A DNA stretch of 64,000 bases, taken from NCBI RefSeq assembly GCF_008929045.1, contig NZ_VFAH01000010.1, positions 152,383 to 216,382 of the forward strand, read 5' to 3'. The notes beneath the pieces are model-generated. The model did no database searches. It worked only from the letters and a program-made list of their open reading frames with translations, and had not been told where the DNA came from. Position 1 is the first letter of the stretch; the number at the start of each line of letters is the position of its first letter. Source of the stretch: Noviherbaspirillum aerium. GTDB lineage: Bacteria > Pseudomonadota > Gammaproteobacteria > Burkholderiales > Burkholderiaceae_D. The position numbers and the translations under genes were made by a program. Of the stretch, positions 36,070 through 43,866 are shown piece by piece.

Positions 36070-39000
36070 TCAAGCGATGAGCGTGAAGTCGGCAACCGCC
36101 AGATCGGTCACGCCGGTCAGCGTAGCGATCTTCACCAGGCCGCCAGCCACTGCGCCGTCGAGGTTGTAGTACAGGTCGCCTGTGGTCTGGTCGAACACGA
36201 TTTCCTGTGCAATCACGCTGGTTGCCGCGCTGACGAACACGCCCGAGCTGTTGAAGTCGCCGGCATTCAGGCCGCCTGCAACTGTGGACAGACCCGTGCC
36301 GCCGAGTGCCGCATCGATCAGTGTGAATTTCGAAAGCGACAGGACGATCTTGTCGTCAGTGCCCGCTGCAGCCGCGGTGTTGAAGCCGCTGATTGTCAGC
36401 AAGCCGCCCGACGGCGATACCTGGATGCTGTCAGCCACATTGAATGTGGAATCGAGCGCCACGTCGGCCGCCGACTTCGATGTCAGGCTCGATGCATCGA
36501 GCTTGAGCGCCATGCCGGCCACCGGACCGCCGATGTCTGCCGCGCTGTTCAGGCGGACTGTGACCTTCTCGATCTGTGTGGTCGAGGAAGCATGGTAGCT
36601 GTCTACCAGTGCGTCGATGACGGTATCGGTCAGTTCGAGATCCAGGGTCTGCGTCACAGCCTGGTCGTTGACGCCGGCGATGATGCCGATGTTGCTGATG
36701 TTCTCGAGGTCGCCAGCGGTTGCCGTGGCGTTATTGCGGATCTCGATGATGTCCGCGTTGGCATTGAACGTGGTTGCCAGATTGTCGACCGCGCCGCCAT
36801 CGATCACGTTGCCGCCATTGATGTTGGCATCGGTGAAGATGAAACGGTCTGCAGTGCGCGATGCGCCTTCTTCACCGTTGTAGGTGAAGTGATTCTGCGC
36901 ATTCAGGCTGCGTGCGTCGATGGTGACACCCGATTCCACCGCAGTACCGGCGGTCGAACCGGCGTCTTTGACATCGTTCGATGCATCGTTGTCGTTCAGG
37001 ATGTTCAGCAGACCGGAGCCGTTCGCCTGAATGAAGTCATTGGTCAATGTCAGGTTGTAGGCATTGTCGCCCAGCAGCGTGCTGACGGGTGCGGCGGTCG
37101 TGCCGACGAGACGCAGGTTCTCGAAGCCCGAGACATTGGTCCACTCCGAGGAACCGATGGAGATGCGAACGCCGGAGCCGTCGATGACCAGCGTATCGGT
37201 ACCGGTGCCGCCGGCAACGGTGTCGGCGATCGTCAGGCCGGCGCGGGTGTCGTTCAGGCGATCGAAGATGACGGTATCGTTGCCGCTGCCCATGGTGACC
37301 TTCTGCGCGCCCGTTGCGGAAGCGTAGTTGGTATCCAGGCGAACGATGACGTTGCCGACTTCAGCCGAAGCATCGACAGTCGCGGCACGCAGGCGAACCT
37401 GTGTTGCCACGCCGGATACGTCGAAGATGTGGCCGGCGCTTGCGTCCACTGTCGTGCCGGTTGTGTCCAGCGCGTAGAGGCCTTGCTGTATTTCGCCTGC
37501 GTCAGCGGTTGTCGCGTTCAGCGCTGCGGTTACGTCGCCGCCTGCGGTGTCAACGTCCAGGTTGAGGAACGTGCCTGCCAGACCGCCGGACAGCGTGACT
37601 GTGCCGGTGTGCTTTGCGAAGTTGTTCAGCTCGACGGAGTTGGACTCGGTGTCGTTGTCCTTGAGCGTGACGCTTTCGACGTTCTGCTTGACGCCTGCGA
37701 CCACGTTGTCGAGCGTGAAGTTGAAACGCGCGTCGGTGTTGGTGCCTTCGTTGATCGACAGGCTGACCAGATCGTTCACGCCGGCGTCTGTCTTCAGGTT
37801 GGCCACCAGCGTGGTGTCTTCAACGGCGTTGTTGAAGGTGGTGCTGTGCTGGATGGTCAGGTTCGCAGCTTGCGCGGCGGTCAGGTTGTTGAAGGTTGCG
37901 ACCTGGTCGCCGGCGATGTCGGCCGGTGCGGATGCCGCATTGTTCGAGCTGATGTTGCGCACGTTTTGCAGCACTGCATCGGGCAGCTTGTCGAAGTCCA
38001 GGGTGACGCTTGCATTGCGCATTTGCACGTCGATGTTCTCGACCTTGCTGACTGTGCCAACCACGCCGCCCTGATAGGCAACCAGCGTGTCGGTGCCGTC
38101 ATTGCCGTTGATGGAGTCGCCAGCCTGGACGGTGTCGTTCAGGTAGAACACGTCATCGCTCTTGGTGCCGATGATGCTGACGTTCTGCACCACGCCGGAT
38201 GTGTCGGCCTTGCCTGTGCTGAGCAGCGCATTGCCGACGTTGAGCGTCAGGCCCGCGGTCATAGCGGAACCGTCGATGGTGGCCAGACGGCCTTGTGCCT
38301 GTGCGATACCGCCGGCATGCGTGACGGCTTCAACGCCGGCTGCGCCGATGATGTTGTTCGTCGTGGCCAGTGTCAGGGCCTTGTCGCCGGTCAGGGTGAT
38401 CTTGCCGTCGGTGCCGGTGTCCATCGGCAGGTTGACGGTGCCGATGGTGTTGCGGGCGCCTGTGCTGTTGATGGTGATCTGCTCGTAGCCGTTGAGGCCG
38501 ACGCCGCGGGCAGCGATGCCGCTGGTGTTTTCGCCGATGTTGAGCGTGCCGACGCCGACGTTGCTGACGTTGAGCGCGCCGGTATTCGCACCCTTGAGCG
38601 CGTCCTGCGCGAAGGAGAACTCTACTGTGCCGCTGTGGTTTGCGTTGGTGTCGGACAGCGACAGCTTGGCCACGCTGGCGTCCATGATGTTGCCGACTTC
38701 GGCGCTGTTGATGGCTTGGGAAACGCGGTTGATGTTGACTTCCTTGACGCCGGTAGCATCCTGCAGATCGAGTGCAGTAACTGCAGCGCCCGAACCGGTG
38801 AACGCGACATTCACGGTCGAGATGTTGACGAGTTTTGGTGTGACGATGGTGCCGCCGTTGTCGTTGGCATTGCCCAGAGTCGCGTCCAGACGTGCATTCG
38901 CGCCTGCGCCAGTGAGTACATCCTCGTCTTGTAGTGCGTTAATACGGTCAGTGCCGCCCGGTGTGAAGACTTGGCCGGCCTTGAAAACGTCTGCTGTAGC

Positions 39001-39120
39001 AACATCCGTATTTTCAGTAAGAGTCCAAGTCGCCAACTTTTCTAAGCTACTGATTATTAAAATTAACTTCGGCTGCAATATATTCCATTGGTCACGCTTC
39101 CTACTTTCTTCCACTTTCAA
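36070..39120 (-). CDS. Large beta-repeat surface protein, probably 5'-truncated
   Basis: 1016 residues, Thr/Asn/Asp/Gly/Val-rich, acidic and nearly free of Cys: a beta-repeat architecture like S-layer or RTX-type adhesins (TWTLTENTDVATADVFKAG..., GSGNDTVIFDRLNDT, GGTGTDTLVIDG). The end (LAVADFTLIA) fits a type I secretion signal. Unlike its relatives in the window it has no N-terminal DUF4214. The frame can only begin at TTG 39120; the first in-frame ATG is about 165 codons in. A better start (ATG after AGGAAG, about 39091) lies in another frame and stops after 13 codons. Deletion or frameshift of the 5' end is therefore suspected; the region there is AT-rich. Confidence 0.7.
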   Translation of the reverse strand: MKVEESRKRDQWNILQPKLILIISSLEKLATWTLTENTDVATADVFKAGQVFTPGGTDRINALQDEDVLTGAGANARLDATLGNANDNGGTIVTPKLVNISTVNVAFTGSGAAVTALDLQDATGVKEVNINRVSQAINSAEVGNIMDASVAKLSLSDTNANHSGTVEFSFAQDALKGANTGALNVSNVGVGTLNIGENTSGIAARGVGLNGYEQITINSTGARNTIGTVNLPMDTGTDGKITLTGDKALTLATTNNIIGAAGVEAVTHAGGIAQAQGRLATIDGSAMTAGLTLNVGNALLSTGKADTSGVVQNVSIIGTKSDDVFYLNDTVQAGDSINGNDGTDTLVAYQGGVVGTVSKVENIDVQMRNASVTLDFDKLPDAVLQNVRNISSNNAASAPADIAGDQVATFNNLTAAQAANLTIQHSTTFNNAVEDTTLVANLKTDAGVNDLVSLSINEGTNTDARFNFTLDNVVAGVKQNVESVTLKDNDTESNSVELNNFAKHTGTVTLSGGLAGTFLNLDVDTAGGDVTAALNATTADAGEIQQGLYALDTTGTTVDASAGHIFDVSGVATQVRLRAATVDASAEVGNVIVRLDTNYASATGAQKVTMGSGNDTVIFDRLNDTRAGLTIADTVAGGTGTDTLVIDGSGVRISIGSSEWTNVSGFENLRLVGTTAAPVSTLLGDNAYNLTLTNDFIQANGSGLLNILNDNDASNDVKDAGSTAGTAVESGVTIDARSLNAQNHFTYNGEEGASRTADRFIFTDANINGGNVIDGGAVDNLATTFNANADIIEIRNNATATAGDLENISNIGIIAGVNDQAVTQTLDLELTDTVIDALVDSYHASSTTQIEKVTVRLNSAADIGGPVAGMALKLDASSLTSKSAADVALDSTFNVADSIQVSPSGGLLTISGFNTAAAAGTDDKIVLSLSKFTLIDAALGGTGLSTVAGGLNAGDFNSSGVFVSAATSVIAQEIVFDQTTGDLYYNLDGAVAGGLVKIATLTGVTDLAVADFTLIA

Positions 39121-39549
39121 AATTTATTCTTTCGATAAGAACATATCGAAATGGAAATTTTTTCGTGCTACCTTAGCGCCTTCCTTAAGGAAACAAGGCT
39201 TTAAGGAAAGATTAAGAATGCATACCGGAGTCCTTCCGTTGCCTTCATGACCGAGCGGCACAGTGTATCCCTGGAGCAGGGCCATCGCCCCGATGTATCG
39301 GCGGCGGCCAACATCACGAGAACAAGGCGCATGGCTGGCGCGCCGCATTTACAACACAGGCCTCGGTTGTTTGGCTGGTCTCAAGCCTGATCGCCTTGCG
39401 CGGTCTTAGCATGGCAAGGTCAGCATTGAAGTCAGCAGCGGTGAGGAGATCAGGGAGCCAATCGGCTTGCGGCATACACATACCGGCTTCGCGGGGCTCG
39501 AAGCAAACGGTCGGGATGCCGAACGCCAGTGTTTAATGAACGCGTCGCC
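39121..39549. other. AT-rich to GC-rich intergenic region between repeat protein and integrase
   Basis: About 110 bases next to the repeat protein are distinctly AT-rich, unlike the neighbourhood. No attachment site or tRNA was recognised. Confidence 0.4.
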
Positions 39550-40758
39550 ATGCCCAAAAAACTGCTTGATCATAGATTCGTACAAAGCGCCGTCTGCCCC
39601 GAAGGCAAAGGCAAGATCGATTACTTCGACATGGGCTGCAAGGGTTTGCAGCTGGAGGTGCGCACATCGGGTGGCAAGACCTGGTATCTGCGCTACATGA
39701 ACGAGCGCGGCAAGGTGCGCCAGCTGCGCATTGCCGATGTGCGCGACCTCTCGCTTGCCGATGCGCGCAAGCGCGCCGATCTCCTGCGCGGCAAGGTGGC
39801 AGTGGGGCAGGACCCGGCCGAGCAGAAGGAGGCGATACGGCGCGTGCCCACCTTCGAGGAATTCATCGAGAAGCGGTATATGCCTTTCGTGAAAGGCTAC
39901 AAGCGTTCCTGGAAGACCGACGAGAGCCTGCTGAAGAATCACCTGCTGCCGGTGTTCGGCAAGCGCCATCTCGACGAGATCGGGCGGCACGAGATCATCG
40001 AGATGCATCACACGCGCCGGCAGGACGGCGCCTCGCCGGCCTCGGCCAACCGGCTGCTGGTGATGATGCGCTTTATCTTCAACCTCGCGATCAAGTGGGG
40101 CATTCCCGGCGTGAAGGCCAATCCGGCGTCGGGCGTGCGCATGCTGGAGGAGAACAACAAGCGCGAGCGCTATCTCAATGCGACGGAGGTGCAGGCGCTG
40201 TACGAGGAGCTGCGGAAGAGCGACAACCGCATGCTGCGCTTTATCGTGCCGATGCTGATCTACACCGGCGCGCGCCGGCGCGAAGTGCTCAGTGCGCGCT
40301 GGGAGGATATCAACATCGAGATGCGTTCCTGGCGCATCCCCATCAGCAAGAGCGGCAAGGCGCGCCATGTGCCGCTGTCTTCCGGCGTGCTGGAACTGCT
40401 GGAGAGCGTGCCGCGCTTTCATGAGTGCCCGTATGTGTTCCCCAATCCGAACACGCACAAGCCGTATGTGTCGATCTTTTATTCCTGGGACACGGCGCGG
40501 CGCAATGCGGGAATTCCCGATGTGCGGATTCACGATCTGCGGCACAGCTTCGCGAGCTTCCTGATCAATGCGGGGCGGTCGCTGTATGAGGTGCAAAGAA
40601 TTCTCGGCCATTCGCAGATCGTGACGACGCAGCGCTATGCGCACTTGAGCAGCGAGACGCTCTTGGAGGCGGTGAACGAGGTGGTGAATCTGACCGGCTT
40701 GCGAAGCGGAGAGAGCGCGGGCCGGGGGACGGGAAGGGGGAACGGGCGACCTGTCTGA
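39550..40758 (+). CDS. Tyrosine recombinase / integrase
   Basis: 402 residues from ATG 39550. An N-terminal arm-binding DUF4102-like region (LQLEVRTSGGKTWYLRYM, RQLRIADVRDLSLADARKRA) precedes a core-binding domain and a catalytic domain with YTGARRREVLSARW (Arg I), HDLRHSFASFL (His-x-x-Arg) and LGHSQIVTTQRYAHL (nucleophile Tyr). All catalytic residues are present. No other mobile-element genes flank it. A GTG at 39529 in frame is an alternative start. The C-terminal ~20 residues are Gly/Arg-rich. Confidence 0.9.
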   Translation: MPKKLLDHRFVQSAVCPEGKGKIDYFDMGCKGLQLEVRTSGGKTWYLRYMNERGKVRQLRIADVRDLSLADARKRADLLRGKVAVGQDPAEQKEAIRRVPTFEEFIEKRYMPFVKGYKRSWKTDESLLKNHLLPVFGKRHLDEIGRHEIIEMHHTRRQDGASPASANRLLVMMRFIFNLAIKWGIPGVKANPASGVRMLEENNKRERYLNATEVQALYEELRKSDNRMLRFIVPMLIYTGARRREVLSARWEDINIEMRSWRIPISKSGKARHVPLSSGVLELLESVPRFHECPYVFPNPNTHKPYVSIFYSWDTARRNAGIPDVRIHDLRHSFASFLINAGRSLYEVQRILGHSQIVTTQRYAHLSSETLLEAVNEVVNLTGLRSGESAGRGTGRGNGRPV

Positions 40759-41046
40759 CGCGGCGGAATAGCGCGGTTCGAAGATGGAACTCTGGCTGCA
40801 TGAACGACACTCACCGCAGCCCTGTCGCTCATGCCTGCATGACAGCTTGCATCGCCTGATGCGACACGGGGAAACTTTTGCTTTTTCCCTTTGTTGGGTT
40901 GGCTCTGGCTCATTGTCCCGCTTCAAACCATCTGATCTTATGCCCGTGTCGGCAGCTTGCCGGCAATGTCGAGCCCGGCACGGGGAGCGGTCCGCTTTGA
41001 AAGCCGGCGCCCGGCGCTTTCAAATCACCCGCGCAAGCGAGCCATG
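40759..41046. other. Intergenic region, no gene seen
   Basis: The frame of the Sel1 gene is open upstream through here, but the hrp box and strong ribosome site downstream argue against it being coding. Confidence 0.5.
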
Positions 41047-41074
41047 GAACTTGTTGCCCGGTGGTGCCACTCAC
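41047..41074 (+). promoter_or_regulatory. hrp box before the Sel1-repeat gene
   Basis: GGAACT-N15-CCACTCA, matching GGAACY-N15/16-CCACNNA; 66 bases before the ATG at 41141. Confidence 0.75.
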
Positions 41075-41140
41075 TCTATCAAGTGTTTGATTGAGTCCTT
41101 GTTTCGACGGGACCGCGTTATTTCGCAAGGAGGTGAAAGT

Positions 41141-41719
41141 ATGGCGGACGATACCGATATAAGTGCTGGCGCAAACGATTACTATCGCGCCATGGCCGCG
41201 ATGGGGAATGCCGCTGCGATGAACAATCTTGGAGTGAGTTATGAAAAGGGACGGGGCGTGCCGCAAGATCTCGACAAGGCGGTGGAATGCTACAGGTCCG
41301 CGATCGAAATGGGAAACGCGTGCGCCATGTTCAATCTGGGATTGATGTATGAAGAAGGCCGCGGCGTGAGAAAAAGCCTGGCAACAGCCGCGGAACTCTA
41401 TTGTCGCGCCGTGGCTCTTGGCAACGTCGATGCCATGGTGAATCTGGGCCATATGCTGGACAACGGCATCGGGGTGCCGCCGAATAACGCGAAAGCCTAT
41501 GAGCTTTATCTGATGGCTGCGGAAAGGCATCACCGCGTGGCGATGTTCAATCTGGCGATGATGTTTTTCTACGGTCGAGGCACGGAAATGAATCTCGACG
41601 ATGCGGACTTCTGGCTTCGCAAGGCGGCCGAGGCCGGGCTTTCCGAAGCGAGTCATTTCTTCAGCATGGCAAAGTGCCATTCCCCTTCCGATTCGCATAC
41701 CGATTTCACCCTGCACTGA
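41141..41719 (+). CDS. Sel1-like repeat protein, candidate type III effector
   Basis: 192 residues with four to five Sel1-like repeats of about 36 residues (AAMNNLGVSYEKGRGVPQDLDKA, CAMFNLGLMYEEGRGV, DAMVNLGHMLDNGIGVPPN, VAMFNLAMMFFYGRGTEMN). These form a helical solenoid for protein binding. There is no signal peptide. AAGGAGGTGA precedes the ATG. The hrp box upstream suggests HrpL-controlled expression and possibly secretion; Sel1 proteins also occur as bacterial regulators, so an effector role is unproven. Confidence 0.75.
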   Translation: MADDTDISAGANDYYRAMAAMGNAAAMNNLGVSYEKGRGVPQDLDKAVECYRSAIEMGNACAMFNLGLMYEEGRGVRKSLATAAELYCRAVALGNVDAMVNLGHMLDNGIGVPPNNAKAYELYLMAAERHHRVAMFNLAMMFFYGRGTEMNLDDADFWLRKAAEAGLSEASHFFSMAKCHSPSDSHTDFTLH

Positions 41720-42176
41720 CATTGCCAGCCGGCGGAGGGACGGGCGGTGCCCTCTCAAGCGGTTCGTGCGCATGAGTCGCCGGAGCTGGAACGGCATGCC
41801 CGGCGATGGCATGACGCCTGAGAAGGTTCCGATCGCATGGAACTCTGCGCCACGCGAAGCGACACACGATACTTTTCCTTTCCGGTCATTCGTCGCATGC
41901 AATCAACCAGTCGTGTCGCTTCTCCCCAACCCCGCAATACCGTTCCCGCCGGTCAGACGGATGATCCGGCGAGGGCGCCCGCACGTGTTGCCAGGCCCCA
42001 GCAATGGAGCCTGGGCGGTTTGCCATCGAGTCAACGCGCCAGGGTGACGGTGACATGAAGGTTGATCCGCCCCCGGCGTGCGCATGAACGAGGAGAACAA
42101 CCAGCGCAACCAGCGCAACCAGCGCGAACGCCGGAATCATCGCGACCGCGCAGGTTGCCGCCGGGCCCGCATCGCG
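41720..42176. other. Intergenic region, no clear gene
   Basis: It contains an Asn/Gln/Arg-encoding 9-bp tandem repeat near 42104-42129 and a 41-codon basic frame from ATG 42084 that I do not consider supported. Confidence 0.4.
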
Positions 42177-42205
42177 GGAACCAGGGCACTCCGCGAAACC
42201 ACCTA
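42177..42205 (+). promoter_or_regulatory. Perfect hrp box upstream of the SnoaL-like lipoprotein
   Basis: GGAACC-N16-CCACCTA, an exact consensus match. The nearest solid gene starts 308 bases downstream (42513), a longer leader than usual. A 39-codon frame (42382-42501) lies between, without a ribosome site. Confidence 0.6.
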
Positions 42206-42512
42206 CTAGACAGTATTTCCCTACTTGCCCAAGAGCTGGTTTGAAAATCTACTGCACGGCCTGACTCCGGCGCTGCGGTGCCAGGCGTACATGCGTGCGT
42301 TCCTCGTGCCGGGCGCCAGCCGCTCACTACCGTTTTCAAGCAAGACCGAAGCAATCTTAAAAACCTGGAGCACCTGTCAACATGCCGCTTGCCGCGCTGT
42401 GTCAGGCGAGGCCGCGATCGCGTTCTTGCCGCACGCGCGCACCGATTTCACCGGTGCATCCCGCCGGCGTGATGTTGATAGGGGCTCTGCATGTCAACTG
42501 ACAAGGAGCCTT

Positions 42513-43403
42513 ATGAAATTCCGAATGTCGCAACTTATTTCCATCGCCAGCTTCGCCGCCGCGGCGGCAGGACTCGCCGCCTGCTCGTCGGGCAGCGATC
42601 CGTCCGAACAGCATGCTGCGATGACATCCGAGCAAAAGTCGGCCATGCAGAAGCAGCAGGTGGTTGAACTGCTCAAGAGCATCGAAACGGGTGACACCAA
42701 GCCGGTTTCCTACATCAATCCGAATAAATATATTCAGCATAACCTGGCGGTGGGCGATGGCCTGGCCGGGTTCGGCGAGGTGTTGAAGCAGCTTCCGAAA
42801 GGCAGCGCGAAGGTGAACACGGTGCGTGTCTTCGGCGACGGCGATTATGTCTTCGCGCACACGGACTATAACTTCTTCGGCCCGAAGATCGGCTTTGACA
42901 TCTTCCGCTTTGAAGACGGCAAGATCGTCGAACACTGGGACAATCTGCAGGAGACGCCTACCGCGCCCAACCCGAGCGGCAACACGATGCTCAATGGCCC
43001 GACCGCTTCCAAAGACCTGGAAAAGACGCAGAAGAACAAGGACCTGGTGCGCCAGTTCGTCGACGACATCCTGGTCCATGGCCGCATGGAAAAGCTGACT
43101 TCCTATATCGAGGGCGATAACTACATTCAGCACAATCCGCAGATCGGCAACGGCCTGTCCGGCCTGTCCATCGCCTTGCAGGCCATGGCGCAGCAGGGCA
43201 TCACGATGAAGTACGACCGCATTCACAAGGTCCTGGGCGAAGGCAATTTCGTGCTCACCGTCAGCGAAGGCAGCTTCGCGGGGAAATGGACGTCATACTA
43301 TGATCTGTTCCGTGTCGAGAACGACAAGATCGTCGAGCACTGGGACACCATCGAAGCGATCCCGCCCATGTCGGATTGGAAGAACAGGAACGGCAAGTTC
43401 TGA
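42513..43403 (+). CDS. Lipoprotein with two SnoaL-like domains
   Basis: 296 residues. Lipoprotein signal with lipobox Leu-Ala-Ala-Cys at residues 22-25; AAGGAGCC precedes the ATG. Two NTF2/SnoaL-like folds follow: VSYINPNKYIQHNLAVGDG...FDIFRFEDGKIVEHWD and its second version TSYIEGDNYIQHNPQIGNG...YDLFRVENDKIVEHWDT. Enzymatic or ligand-binding role unknown. The frame is open upstream to 42225 (TTG), but the lipoprotein start is much stronger. It may be co-transcribed from the hrp box at 42177. Confidence 0.8.
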   Translation: MKFRMSQLISIASFAAAAAGLAACSSGSDPSEQHAAMTSEQKSAMQKQQVVELLKSIETGDTKPVSYINPNKYIQHNLAVGDGLAGFGEVLKQLPKGSAKVNTVRVFGDGDYVFAHTDYNFFGPKIGFDIFRFEDGKIVEHWDNLQETPTAPNPSGNTMLNGPTASKDLEKTQKNKDLVRQFVDDILVHGRMEKLTSYIEGDNYIQHNPQIGNGLSGLSIALQAMAQQGITMKYDRIHKVLGEGNFVLTVSEGSFAGKWTSYYDLFRVENDKIVEHWDTIEAIPPMSDWKNRNGKF

Positions 43404-43866
43404 GCCTGAACAAGGCAGCGCAGGCGAGTGACGGCGGCGCGCCGTCCCTTGCCGGCCTACTGCCTCTCCGCCTCCCTGCCTCCTTGCCTCCCCGCCAGTC
43501 TGAACATCATGACTTGGGTTGGGTATCAAACACCAGCCATGCGCACGTCTTCCATTGCTCAACAATATTCAGCCCCGGCAAAGCCAATGCCGGATACTGA
43601 TTTATCTTTCCACGCATCCCCTGGAGCGCTTTCATTCTTGCCAGACCAGAGTGTTTTCGGCTTGACTGCTCCAGTCGGGACGAAAAAAGCACTAGGCAAG
43701 CCGGCAGAAACTCTTTAACAAGATCCGCTGCATTTGTTGGTGCATCCGTATTTCGTTTCCCTCGTCCTTAAATGGGAGAGGAGGAGGGTGACGAAGATGA
43801 TCGGCGATCGGGACGCTGCCGGATCCGGCGCCATGGCCTTTGAATCAGCCTGACTTGTGCTAAACC
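43404..43866. other. Intergenic region before the NEL gene
   Basis: It holds the third short repeat (43648). I looked for a hrp box within it and found none. Confidence 0.45.
43648..43668 (+). repeat. Short interspersed repeat, copy 3
   Basis: AGAGTGTTTTCGG then CTTGACTG; compare 12947 and 21194. Confidence 0.4.

Noticed and set aside
35995..38934. 979-codon plus-strand frame opposite the large repeat protein
   Set aside because: It is antisense to a coherent acidic Thr/Asn-rich beta-repeat protein; its own translation is Cys/Val/Arg-rich and typical of a shadow frame.
43590..43640. hrp box before the NEL gene (CCACGCA at about 43610)
   Set aside because: No GGAAC element at 15-16 bases upstream; GGATAC is only 12 bases away and mismatched.
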